Shown here: one piece after another, positions 32,341 to 42,989 of the stretch
Numbering within the stretch: position 1 is the first letter of the stretch
Layout: each line of letters starts with the position of its first letter
Assembly: GCF_027887165.1 (NCBI RefSeq)
Contig: NC_077232.1
Location: 82,151,399 to 82,215,398 of the forward strand
Direction of reading: 5' to 3'
DNA: 64,000 bases
Origin: Monodelphis domestica
Lineage: Eukaryota > Chordata > Mammalia > Didelphimorphia > Didelphidae
Position numbers and translations under genes: made by a program
The notes under the pieces: generated by a model
Seen by the model: only the letters and a program-made list of their open reading frames with translations
What the model was told of the DNA's origin: nothing
Databases searched by the model: none

Positions 32341-34059
32341 TGTTAGCAGTTGAGCATGGATTCTGGATGGCTCAATGGAATAGAAAGTCAGAGAATAATG
32401 GGGAACTGGGAATGGCAGCCTAAAGTGGAAAGGAATGAGAGCTGGATGGGCATGAGGATTTTCACTTTAGTGGATGTTAACTATGCAGAAAAAGGTTTAG
32501 GGGAGCAAGAACAGGGGAACAACTAGTTAATAGGGGGCAGAATCTTTTAGAATTTTGTGATGAGAGAATATGGAGTCATTGCCTTTGACTTATGCTCTTT
32601 TAGGTTCCTAGGCCTTATTTGAGTGATAAAGTATAAAATGGTGATTAGATCACTAGGGATGAACTCCTACTCTATACCAGATGGTAGGGGGTGAAGTATA
32701 TAGAGGAGATATCCTCCATGTGGCAAAGGCCCTAAGAGCCTGATCTATGATTCTGGAAGCAAAGATTCTCACTCCTTTACTACCTTAGGTTTACTGAGGC
32801 AGAAATGTTGTGAGAGAATCTTTTTTAGAGCTGTCTACTGTCTCCAAGATCTAAAGGCAGAGATGAATTTCTTTTTGGAACTCCATGAATTGATTTAATT
32901 ACAGGGACTCTGTGGACTTCAAATGCTGTAGAAAAGTTTTGGAGTCAGGAGAGGTCATGAAAGAATGGCAAGACCTTTCACCTTCCTGAACTTCAGTTTC
33001 TTTAACTGTAAATAGGAAAGATAACTCTTGAACCACTACTTTCATATAGCTTTGGTAAAGAAGGCCCTTTCGAAATGTGAGCCATTATTGAGGGTTGGTT
33101 AACTGCTTCTCTCTTAATGTTGGAACAATAACTCACAGGGTGATGTAAACTGCTCATTGGGGCCACTCCCACCACTCATTCTTTTCTGACTCTTGATATT
33201 TTTGAATTTTAATTAAAGTTCTGTTTTTGATGAGCTGGCACTTGCTTTGAGTCTGGCACTACTTTATTCAAAGCCTTCCTTTCTACCACAACAGATGAAG
33301 TAGATAGAACTTCAGTGACTCAGAAAATTGTCAAGCCCATTAAAGAGGACTGAGTGCTTCAAAGTGCTTAGTGGTGCTCTATCCTCTAGATACAGGGGTC
33401 AAGGTGAAGAAAGCATCTTGTGTTAAAATCTTGATCTTTGTATCCAAAGTATAGTTTTCCCCTATATGTTTGTGTTTTTAATGCTATTGTGTCAGTAGTT
33501 GGTTTTGATCATTTATATCACATCTGTGGTAGAACCTTTCTTCTTGGGTCAGTCTGCTTTATAAGCTGAATATCATCCCCGGATAAATAGATACTATTGT
33601 GTTGTTTGCCCTAGCACACAATGTTTGTATTGTATTTGACATTTTCCCCCAAGAGCTGAATCAAAGTAGTTAATTTAGAAAGCAAATATTTGCAACAAGC
33701 TTGGAATTATTTTTAAGTGAAATCTCTAACAATGCATTCTATTTACCAAACAAGGACACAATGTGGGATGGAAGACTGACATATAAGATGTATCCTTGTA
33801 TCAACCCTGTAGACTTAATTTCCCTGTTAAATGTTTGAATTTAGTGTGCGGTGATTGAGACTATTAGTAGGAATGCCTATCTCAGTCATTGCCTTATTCC
33901 TTCATCTCCTCCTTGTGCATTTATAAAATGGCTACTATAAAATGTGATGCATTATAAAGAAATTTAATGGCTTTAGTGATGTCTTGTGATTTGTCCAACA
34001 CTTTATGTTTTAAGTGCATTCCTGTAGAAGCATACACATGATGTTAGAAGTAGAAGATC
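32341..34059. other. Intron 1 stretch, no feature recognised
   Basis: Ordinary A/T-rich intronic DNA with occasional MIR-like words (about 32960-33080, 'ttcagtttctttaactgtaa'). No exon with splice sites was found. Confidence 0.4.
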
Positions 34060-34400
34060 TTAGAGATCATCTAGTACAATCCTGTCTTTTACAAATGTGG
34101 CACCTGAGTCAAATTATAGACCCTTAAAGTTGGAAGGGAATTTGGGCTGACTAATTCCACCAATTCTTGACCAAAATTCCTTAAAAAGTGATCATTTAAC
34201 ACTAACTTGAAGATTTTGTATGGGATGGGAGTAGGACAGATGTGCTGTGGTAGTAGTGGTGGTGGTGCTATGAAGGGATGAAGAGTGGGAGACGGGAGAG
34301 CCACTACTTCTCAAGGCAGTCCATTCCACCTTTGGGTAGCCATTGTTGAGAATATTTTTCCGTACATAGAGCTTAACTATCTTTTTCTGACTTTTCTTCC
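34060..34400 (-). mobile_element. L3/CR1-like LINE 3' fragment
   Basis: The + strand carries 'ccttaaagttggaagggaat', 'ggcagtccattccacctttg' and 'gagaatatttttccgtacat', in the order seen in the other minus-strand CR1-clade copies. A short GGTAGTAGTGGTGGTGGTG run is included. Confidence 0.5.
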
Positions 34401-34600
34401 AGAGTGCCATGCAGAATATAAAAACAACAAATATTAAGTGCTTATTGTATGCTGCATAATAGAGTTACAAATCAAAGTGATATAATAGATTTGAGAGGAA
34501 AGGACTTCTCAGCCAAAGGGATCATTGAAAACTACTGGGATTTAAATTCATCAGAGAGGGAAGGAAGGTATTTCTTCTATCGGAAATAGCATGTGCCAAA

Positions 34601-34660
34601 TTGTGTGTGTGTGTGTGTGTATGTATATATATATATACATACACACACACACACACACAA
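34601..34660. repeat. Perfect 60-bp palindrome of TG/TA/CA repeats
   Basis: Left arm TTGTGTGTGTGTGTGTGTGT (34601-34620), centre ATGTATATATATATATACAT (34621-34640), right arm ACACACACACACACACACAA (34641-34660). The right arm is the exact reverse complement of the left and the centre is its own reverse complement. Confidence 0.98.
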
Positions 34661-35822
34661 GTATGTAGTGTATGCTTGAGGGACAGAACATTGCCTAGTT
34701 TGTTTGGAATATGGAATATGTGGAGGATAGTTATATGAGATAAGACTACTAATGATTGTGGAGGACTTTGAATGCTGTGCAGAGGATCTAAGGACCTTAG
34801 AGGTCATCTATTCTAATAACCTTATTTTACAGGTCAGGAAATCGAGGCTTGAAGAGGTTACATGTTTTGGCCAGGGACACACAAGTATGAAGAGGCAGAG
34901 TGAGGATCCAGACCCAGGCCTTCTTCTCCAAATCCATCCTTCTTACACTATACTAATTTGAACTCGAGTTAGGAATCAATAAAGACCAACAAAAGATTTT
35001 TGAGCAGAGAAGGGATACGACCAGATCTATGTGTAATAAAGATTGTTTTGGCATTTGTATGAAGGATGAATCGGAGAAATTGGAAATTGAAATGATGTCA
35101 TTGCAGTAGTTCAAGTGGAAGATAATGAGAGCTTTTTGCAGAAGTCGCACTGAAATAAGAGGAAGGATTTGAGAGATGATGTGAAGATGGAATTGGCAGG
35201 ATCTAATTACTGATTAGGTAGGTGAAGGTGAAGGAAGATTTCCAAATACTTGAATGTCATAGTCTCAACACCCCTTTCCATTCTGAATGTGTCCTCAGGA
35301 TATAATATCAATATCCTTCCTAAAGTCTGCTGCCAAGATCTAAGCAAGATAGGATTAATGTTATCCAACTAGGGTAGAGTGAAGTGGTTGGGGTTCTATA
35401 ACCTCTCTGGGTCTAGATAGTAGACCTTTATTAAATCTTGTTTATTTTGAAGGTTCAGCAGGACTCCTAGGAGTGCAATTGAGTAGGTGGTAGTGTCCTG
35501 TTCTTTATGTTCGAGGAACACTTAGAAACATACACAAAACATGGAGATAAACAGTCAATTAGCATCCATCATGGGAACATGCTCATTTCTTGAGGCTGTG
35601 GGACTTCAGATGACAACAAATCATATCTCCATTGAAAAAAAGAATCATCCTATTTAAGACCTATAAAAGGGAAGTTACCATTTCTGTGACTTAATACAGT
35701 CCGTGGCCCTTTTACCAAGGGCCATGCTACATGTATTTCTTTTCCATCTAAGACACAATGTTGTTAAATGATGTTGAACAAAGTGCATATTAATTTTATA
35801 ATTACTCTCTTTACATAATAAA
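34661..35822. other. Intron 1 stretch with old interspersed repeat
   Basis: Parts at about 34740-35270 ('ggatctaaggaccttagagg', 'agatctatgtgtaataaaga') resemble an old marsupial interspersed repeat that I cannot name with certainty. No exon. Confidence 0.35.
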
Positions 35823-35840
35823 TTGACAAGTATTTATTTA

Positions 35841-36050
35841 TTTATTAGAAATCCCTTACCTTCCATCTTAGAATCAATACTCTATATTGGTTTTAAGGCA
35901 GAAGAGTGGTAAAGGATAGGCATTGGAGGTTAAGTCACTTTCCCAGGGCCACATAGCTAGGAAGTGTCTGAGGTCACATTTGAATCCAGGACCTCCTGTC
36001 TCTAGGCCTGACTCTCAATCCACTGAACTCCTTGACAATCAGCTGCCCCC
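35841..36050 (-). mobile_element. tRNA-derived SINE with 18-bp target duplication
   Basis: A full L1-tailed SINE on the minus strand, from the head at 36050 (GGGGGCAGCTG) to the A-tail side at 35841. TTGACAAGTATTTATTTA is present on both sides (35823-35840 and 36051-36068). Confidence 0.95.
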
Positions 36051-36294
36051 TTGACAAGTATTTATTTAGCACCTATGTACTATTGTAATGTTGGGGGGAT
36101 GCAGTTACAAAGAATAAAATAATCCCTCTTCTCAAGATGATTACCATAGATAAATATATGTAATTATAAGTTCATGTATATGTAACCCAAATGATCATTT
36201 AGATGTACTATGTAAGTTATTTTTAACATTTTTTTAGGGATCTGGAGTTCTTACATAAAGGGAAAGAGTTTGGAATGAGTTAGACCTATACAAT

Positions 36295-36690
36295 GTCAAA
36301 TAAATCTCATTTATTAAATACCTACTATGTTCTAGGCACTGTGCTAAGTACTGTATCTACAAAGAAAGGCAAAAGGCAGTCAGCTCCCTTGGGAAGCTCC
36401 ACCATCTAATGGGGAGACAACATGCAAACAACTATGTATAAGCAAAAATATATATAATATGATAAGTTGAGGATAATCAATAGAGGGAAGGTACTAGACT
36501 TAAGAGCGATTGGGAAAGGCTTCCTATAAAAGGTAGGATTTTAGTTGGGACTTGAAGGATGACAGAGAAGCCAAGAGGTAGAGATAAGGAGAGATCATTC
36601 CAGGTATGGTGAACAGATGCTAAAAATGCCTGGAGCTAAGAGATTGAGTGGAATGTCTGATTCAAGAATCAGTAAGGAGATCAGAGTTAT
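36295..36690 (+). mobile_element. Old LINE2/MIR-related repeat, family uncertain
   Basis: It starts 'atttattaaatacctactat' then 'ctaggcactgtgctaagtac', and goes on through 'aatggggagacaacatgcaa', 'gattgggaaaggcttcctat' and 'catt ccaggtatgg'-like words. Shorter relatives are visible near 46060-46230 and 56030-56350. No open frame. Confidence 0.5.
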
Positions 36691-37940
36691 TGGAGAGAAG
36701 TGTATTTTGGGGGCCAATTTGTTCCATATGATAGTTAATAAATTATCTTGTGGATTTGAGTTCTTGAGTGAGAGGAAGCATCATATAGTGCTTAAAAACT
36801 CAACTTGGAGGCAGAAGATTGTGTTGAGTTCCATCTCTGCTTCATACTGGTCAGAATAATATAGTATTATTACTTTCATACCTACTTCATAGGCTTGTTG
36901 TGATACTCAAAAGGGAAAAATATTTTATATATGTGATGTATAATTTTGTGATTTTCCTTTAGGGCTTCTGTGAATTGTAGTGGCCTTGTATTGAACAAGT
37001 GTATATGAACAAGTATCTAATGCTTGTTCAAACTCAAGGGATGCAAAGCTATTTGCATTGCTCAAGTTTTTTCATCCTGTACCTATTGTCAAATATTAGG
37101 TAATTTTAGCCAGTGGTAAGTAAATTGTTGTTTTTAAAAATTAGCTCATTCAATTGGTTCAGGCACATTTGCAACTTAATTACTGAAATAACAAAATTGT
37201 TGTTGAGCTAGTATAATTAAGTTGTTTGTCCTTTGCTATTTCCTTCTCCTTCCCTTATGCAAGTGAATATGAAACCACTGAGGCTCAAAGTTCATTATGT
37301 ATATTGATTTTTTTAAAGCAAAGCTTTAAAAAGTTGTGACCTCATAATGAAGTATCAGTGGAAATGTTTTAATTAAAAAAAGAATTTTAAATAAATGGAG
37401 AACTTGATGCTGGCTAAATGGATGACTGTCTAAAAACCTTTAGGTTAATACCATGCATTAATAGATGTTACATGTCAAACTCTTCCAGTGGTGTTCCATT
37501 TTATTATTTTTGATGTTATATTCTTATATGGCTTTTTAGTCTTCAAAATGCTTTTGAATCCATAATGCTTACCACATCTTTATGAGGTGAATATGGTTGT
37601 TGTTTTTATTCCTGTTTTACAAAGGGAAAACAAAATATGGAAAAGTTCACGAATTAAGATAGCTCTTACAATTTCATACTTTAGATGAATGTGATCTCAT
37701 CAAGGTGATGCGGCTTACCATCTTCTTTATGCTGTCTCATCATCCCATACTATACTTAGCTGGGTCTTCTTGTAAATCATCTTTAGGGAGTTTATTCACT
37801 GTGGGAGTAATCCTCTGGATCTTTTGACATGGTGTGTATACCAGTAGAGCATACAGGATATTTGATAGTTATCCCTTAGATTTGCTTCATCTTCTTTTCT
37901 GGTTTGACATCTCTTGGGTAATATTTCTTATATAGCTATA
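36691..37940. other. Intron 1 stretch, no feature recognised
   Basis: A/T-rich DNA without an exon or a repeat I can name with confidence. Confidence 0.4.
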
Positions 37941-38288
37941 CAGTGATCCCTCACCTATTGTGAGAGTTATGTTCCTTGAAATAGTGGGAGAGCAAACAGA
38001 TGGATGCTATAGTCACTGAGCCAATCAGCACCCAGGGTACAGGACACAGCACTGTAGTTGGTTGCCTTTCATTCTATCAGCCAATGATGTGCAATGTACA
38101 ATCTCACATTGGCAAACCTGCACAAGTAGTAGTGGCGTACTGCATTTCCATTGTGTATAGTATGGTATTCATCCATGAAATCCCGTGATATAATAACTCT
38201 ATGATACGGAATGAGACATATTTTTAAAAAAAACCCATGATACAGTGAAGCCATGATAAGTGAACCCTTATATAGTGAGGGACAACTG
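37941..38288. mobile_element. TcMar-Tigger-like MITE
   Basis: A 348-bp element with terminal inverted repeats: it starts CAGTGATCCCTCACCTAT, and the complement of its right end reads CAGTTGTCCCTCACTATA. TA dinucleotides flank both ends (37939-37940 and 38289-38290), the target duplication of Tc1/mariner elements. The CAGTTGTCCCTC terminus is typical of Tigger/pogo-derived elements. It has no transposase frame, so it is non-autonomous. Confidence 0.8.
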
Positions 38289-38608
38289 TATTGTGAGATT
38301 CTGTGGTTAAAGTATTGCAACCCACTTACACCTACCATATACTTCTCTATTGTCTTTTGGGTAAATAACATCCTTAATTCTTTTTAGATTCTTGATATTA
38401 CATGCTTTATATCCATATAGCATCACTAGAAGAATGCCTTTTAAAAAATGCCTCAAGTTTGTGATCACAAGCTCTTTGTATTGTCATCTAATTGAACAGC
38501 TAGTCTATACATTTTTCATTCACTTGGTTTTTCCTATATACATAGGTTGAACACTTTTGAGGGTTTTAAATTCTCATTAAGAAGCAGCAATTGAAAATAG
38601 GAGCATCT

Positions 38609-38824
38609 GGGGGCAGCTGGGTAGCTCAGTGGATTGAGAGCCAGGCCTAGAGATGGGAGGTCCTAGGTTCAAATCTGGCCTCAGACACTTCCTAGCTGTG
38701 TGACCCTGGGCAAGTCACTTGACCCCCATTGCCTAGCCCTTACCACTCTTCTGCCTTGGAGCCAATACACAGTATTGACTCCAAGACGGAAGGTAAGGGT
38801 TTTAAAACAAAAAAAAAAAGAAAA
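38609..38824 (+). mobile_element. Young tRNA-derived SINE with 16-bp target duplication
   Basis: Closest to consensus of all copies here: GGGGGCAGCTGGGTAGCTCA at the head, 'tctagagatgggaggtccta'-like arm, and CCAATACACAGTATTGACTC with a long A-tail. GAAAATAGGAGCATCT flanks it on both sides (38593-38608 and 38825-38840). Confidence 0.97.
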
Positions 38825-38840
38825 GAAAATAGGAGCATCT

Positions 38841-39629
38841 GAAGGGCTTTATGAAAAATAGAAAAGCTCTTTTTCCTTTGGACTCTGTGCTGGACATCCT
38901 CTAAAACAAGAACAAACCCAGATGTCTCCTTATTTATGCATGACATGATAATTTTCAGAAGATTTTCAAATGAAGTTATGCCTGTTGCAATATCTATCAA
39001 GGAATTTTGTTAGACTTTGGCATTTGATGGGAGGGAACTTGTTAGAGTAGCACTCTTAAGGAGGCATTTTGTTTTATCTGCTCAAATAGTTTTTATAGTC
39101 CACAAATACACTTAGTATGGTTTTGTTTTCTCTATATTTTTTAGTCAACTGTTTGTCTAGGAAGCTATGATGCTATGGAATATTGTTTGTGAAAGCCTAA
39201 GCTCCTCATACTGTTAGTAAGAATGCTTGATGTTAGTATAGATTATTCTCTTAAAAATAATATAGAGATAGGGAAGCTAAAGTTCATTTTGCTGAAGAAT
39301 TCTGCCCCATTATTTTAGCCTATTGAGAGCTTTTGGAATTTCTATTGTCTCATCAGAATCAGGATTCACCAAAACTTCAACTACTTGCAAAGATAGAATG
39401 ATATAGTTAGTGTTCTTCGGTAAGCATGATAGAAACAAGTTTTGTGAAAGAATATCTGCTAGCTATGGAAGTGCTACCATGAAAGAAAAACTTTTAGCTT
39501 CACTCTGAGGTTCAGTTATAGTATCTATTTTTTTTTGTTTTGTTTTGGCTATATATTTATTCTGTGAAGATTTTCTATTATAATCTAATTTGATGACTGT
39601 ATTCCAGAAATGTAAGATCATTAAACAAT
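38841..39629. other. Intron 1 stretch, no feature recognised
   Basis: A/T-rich DNA; one T-rich run near 39530-39545. No exon or named repeat. Confidence 0.4.
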
Positions 39630-40245
39630 GAGGCTTTCTTTCTTTTTAAAAAATTTTTATTTTTAATTTCAAACATTGTTTCTTGGTTACAAAAATCATT
39701 TTATTTCCCTCCTTCCCCTCCCCTCACCCTCCCATAGCCGACGTGCAGTTTGACTGGGTATCGCCTGTGTTCTTAATCAGAACCTCTTTCCATGTTGTTG
39801 GTATTTGCAATAGGATGTTCATTTGGAGTCTATTTCCCCATTCATATCCCCTTTGACCCATGTCATTAAGCAGTAGTTTTTCTTTAGTGTTTTTACTCCC
39901 ACAGTTTTTCCTCTGGATGTGGATAGTGTTTTTTCTCCTGTACCCCTCCTGTACCATGGGCCATTGTACAGGGTCATTGCATTACCACCAATGGAGGAGT
40001 CCATTACATTCCACATACCACAGTGTATCAGGCTCAGTGTACAACGTTCTCCTGGTTCTGTTCCTCTCACTCCACATCAATTCCTGGAGGTTGTTCCAGT
40101 TCCCATGGAATTCCTCCACTTTATTATTCCTTTTAGCACAATAGTATTCCATCACCAACATATACCACAATTTGTTCAGCCATTCCCCAATTGAAGGGCA
40201 TCCCCTCATTTTCCAATTTTTTTGCCACCACAAAGAACAATGAGA
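39630..40245 (-). mobile_element. 5'-truncated L1 copy (ORF2 end and 3' UTR)
   Basis: The + strand complement matches the young L1 3' end closely: 'ccatcaccaacatataccac', 'ttgttcagccattccccaat', 'ggaggttgttccagttccca', then the 3' UTR with a C-rich run near 39705-39735 and the poly(T) side at about 39640. The ORF2 C-terminus is interrupted. It ends about 360 bp before the RGS12 exon. Confidence 0.9.
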
Positions 40246-40601
40246 CTTTCATTTAAGTTATACTCTGGTGCTTCACTGTGGTATGGAGATGACTCAAGAT
40301 TCTCAGAGTTTATACCAGTGGAACCCAAGCTCTGGCAGGTATTACAGATTTTGAAAAGTTTCAAGAAGTGCCTAATATTTGTCTCTCAGCCTGGCATATG
40401 AAGGATCATCTTAGCTAGTCATTAGAGAATTGCCACTAAGGAATACTTTTTATTTGGCTAAGGTTATCCACAAAATGTCTGCTGATATGTGAAGAGATTA
40501 TAGTCTGCACTGGTAGGGCACCACATCTGCTAAATTGTGTATCTTTTAATTATTGAAATTGTGGGGAAAGGAAACATTAAATTATGATATATTTTTTCCA
40601 T

Positions 40602-40603
40602 AG
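40602..40603 (+). other. RGS12: Splice acceptor of RGS12 exon 2
   Basis: A T-rich tract, ATTTTTTCCATAG, ends at 40603. The exon then runs open to the initiator codon apart from short leader uORFs. Good acceptor consensus. Confidence 0.75.
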
Positions 40604-40622
40604 GGCATTATCGTGTGAAAGA

Positions 40623-40646
40623 ATGGTGGCATCAAGTATTCTATGA
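40623..40646 (+). promoter_or_regulatory. uORF 1 in the RGS12 leader (7 codons)
   Basis: ATG at 40623 has A at -3 and G at +4, a strong initiation context. It ends in TGA at 40644-40646 and is out of frame with the main ORF. Whether it is present in the mature mRNA depends on the acceptor at 40603. Confidence 0.4.
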
Positions 40647-40669
40647 AATATGGATACAAATTGAAGTAA
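40643..40669 (+). promoter_or_regulatory. uORF 2 in the RGS12 leader (8 codons)
   Basis: Its ATG overlaps the stop of uORF 1 as ATGA. It ends in TAA at 40667-40669, in frame with and 33 nt before the main ATG. The initiation context is weak (T at -3). Confidence 0.35.
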
Positions 40670-40702
40670 TTAAAGAATTCTCATTCCCAGAAACACAACA
40701 AA

Positions 40703-42583
40703 ATGTATAAACCAGTGGAGACAGCGAAACGTCGACTCAATGTGCATGCACCACCAAGGATAAGAAGTGTGGATGTTGCTAGAGGACGAGCAGGGTATGG
40801 ATTTACCCTTTCTGGACAAGCTCCTTGTATTCTTAGCTGTGTTATGAAAGGGAGCCCCGCAGATTATGTAGGACTAAAAGCTGGAGATCAGATATTTGCT
40901 GTCAATGACATCAATGTAAAAAAGGCTTCTCACGAAGATGTAGTGAAACTTATAGGGAAGTGTTCTGGAGTGCTGCATATGATCATTGGTGAAGGCGTCA
41001 GTCACATGGACTCCTGTTCCAGTGATGAAGAAGTTGGATTTTATGAAGGAAAAGGCTGGCTAAAGCCCAAACTTGATTCCAAAGCATTAGGTATCAACAG
41101 AGCAGAGAGAGTTGTTGAAGAAATGCAATCTGGTGGAATTTTTAGCATGATCTTTGAAAATCCTACTCTTTGTGCTGCTAGTTCAGATCACACAAAACCA
41201 AAACAAAGATCCCTTTCAGAGTCAGCTGCTGCTGCTGCTGCTGCTGGGTTTGACATTGCACAGGAAAGTATAAATAGCCCAAATTATAATCTACATTCTA
41301 AGGAAGAAATATCTAAAGTTATACATGATGATTCAGTTTTTAGTATTGGACTAGAAAATCATGATGACTTTGGATTAGATGCAAGCATTTTAAATGTTGC
41401 CATGGTGGTAGGTTATCTAGGTTCAATAGAGCTTCCTTCAACCAGCTCCAACCTTGAATATGACAGTCTGCAGGCTATTCGTGGATGTATGAGGCGCTTG
41501 AGGGCAGAACAGAAAATACATTCATTGGTGATGATGAAGATTATGCATGATTGCATTCAACTCTGCACTGACAAAGCTGGAGTAGTGGCTGAGTATCCTG
41601 CAGAGAAACTGGCATTTAGTGCAGTATGCCCTGATGACAGAAGATTCTTTGGATTGGTAACCATGCAGAGTAATGACGATGGAAGTTTGGCACAGGAAGA
41701 TGAAGGAGTTTTGAGAACTTCTTGTCATGTTTTTATGGTAGATCCTGAACTATTTAGCCATAAAATTCATCAAGGTATCGCAAGACGATTTGGGTTTGAC
41801 TGTACAGCGGACCCAGACACTAATGGTTGTTTAGAATTTCCAACTTCATCTTTACCTGTTCTGCAATTTATTTCAGTCCTATATAGAGACATGGGGGAGT
41901 TGATTGAAGGAATGAGAGCACGGGCCTTCCTAGATGGTGATGCTGATGTGCATCAGAATAATAGTACAAGCAGCAATAGTGATAGTGGCATTGGCAATTT
42001 CAACCAAGAAGAAAAAAGCAACAGAGTTCTGGTGGTTGATTTAGGAGCTAGCTCAAGCAAGCACATTCCTAGTAATATGTGGGAAAATCCAGGAGCAAGA
42101 GCATCAAACCCCACTACTGCCCACTGGAATGGTTTCTGTCATGATTTGGAAGGAAATTCTTTAGAAGCAACTCAGAATGATAAATTTTGTGATTTAAATA
42201 AGCATTTAGGACCCTCTTCCCGAATGGAGGTTCCTCTTGTTTCTTCACGGAGCTCAGTCCCTCCTTCTAAGAGAAGTGCCATGGGTATGGGTGGCACTTC
42301 CAACCAAAGGTGGCTGCCTGTCCATGTCCTTCAGGAATGGCAACATGGCCATGCCAGTGATCAAGAGTCATATACAGATTCTACAGATGGGTGGTCAAGT
42401 GTGAATTGTGGCACACTTCCTCCTCCAATGAATAAGATTCCTGCTGACCGGTATAGGGTCGAAGGCAGCTTTGTTCAACCTCAACTAAGTGTTCACAAGA
42501 GTGAATGGTCTAAAAAAGCTTTTGGAATGCAAACCATCTTCGGCCCTCACCGAAATGTTAGAAAGACAAAAGAGGATAAAAAG
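40703..42583 (+). CDS. RGS12: RGS12 first coding exon: PDZ and PTB domains (partial gene)
   Basis: Regulator of G-protein signalling 12 is a large scaffold that speeds GTP hydrolysis on Gi/o alpha subunits and assembles Ras/MAPK components. This exon gives 627 codons. PDZ covers about residues 21-98, with the carboxylate-binding loop GYGF at 31-34. A phosphotyrosine-binding domain begins near 228 ('LNVAMVVGYLGSIELP') and runs into about 345-400. 'FLDGDADVHQNNSTSSNSD' follows, then a Ser-rich linker. The match to human RGS12, recalled from knowledge, is very high over both domains. The start is set by the N-terminal match, A at -3, and an in-frame TAA upstream. The exon ends in Lys-Lys at a GTAAGT donor, the same boundary as I recall for human. 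A run of seven Ala at 175-181 is longer than in human. RGS, Ras-binding and GoLoco parts lie on later exons beyond the window. Confidence 0.96.
41225..41245 (+). repeat. (GCT)7 polyalanine tract in RGS12
   Basis: Seven perfect GCT codons follow TCA and precede GGG-TTT. A pure codon run points to recent slippage expansion, in a linker between the PDZ and PTB domains. Confidence 0.95.
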
Positions 42584-42589
42584 GTAAGT
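42584..42589 (+). other. RGS12: Splice donor of RGS12 exon 2
   Basis: AAAAAG|GTAAGT at the point where similarity to RGS12 ends. The open frame runs on 38 further codons into the intron to a stop at 42695-42697. Confidence 0.9.
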
Positions 42590-42989
42590 ATTATGAGTAA
42601 TCCTAACAAAAAAAATCCCATTTGGATAAATAATTTTTGTCAATTATTTAAGAAATCATATAAGTTTGCTTTTTATATCCAACTGCCAAAAACTTAGTAC
42701 TTTAATTTTTAAATTCAGCTGAGCTTTATGTTAAGAAAACTGACAAATAAAAAAATATGAATCAATGAAATAGGTCTCTTACAAAAGATAGTAGCTAAGA
42801 AGCCTTATTCCTTAGTTGATGATTCGGCAAGATTCAATCAAGATTCTTTACTTGAAGATCAAATATATTCAAAATAGGCCTATATTTACACAATTCCTTC
42901 AGGAATACATTTGTTGAAAAGTAGAATCCTAGTTTTAGCAGAGAATACTTAGAAAAGGGAGCAGTGATCATAAAGAGTCAACATGACCT
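42590..42989. other. Start of RGS12 intron 2
   Basis: A/T-rich. It has a readthrough frame to 42697 and an AATAAA at 42746-42751. No other feature recognised. Confidence 0.5.

Larger units (their letters stand above)
40604..40702 (+). other. RGS12: RGS12 5' untranslated leader in exon 2
   Basis: 99 nt between the acceptor and the ATG. It contains two tiny upstream ORFs. A TAA at 40667-40669 is in frame with the main ORF, so translation cannot begin further upstream in this exon. Confidence 0.7.

Noticed and set aside
37941..38371. Frames of 62-100 codons in the MITE
   Set aside because: They fall within a short non-autonomous DNA transposon without transposase motifs.
39860..40233. Frames of 83-94 codons on both strands just before the RGS12 exon
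   Set aside because: They are the C-terminal ORF2 remnant and its complement in a truncated L1.
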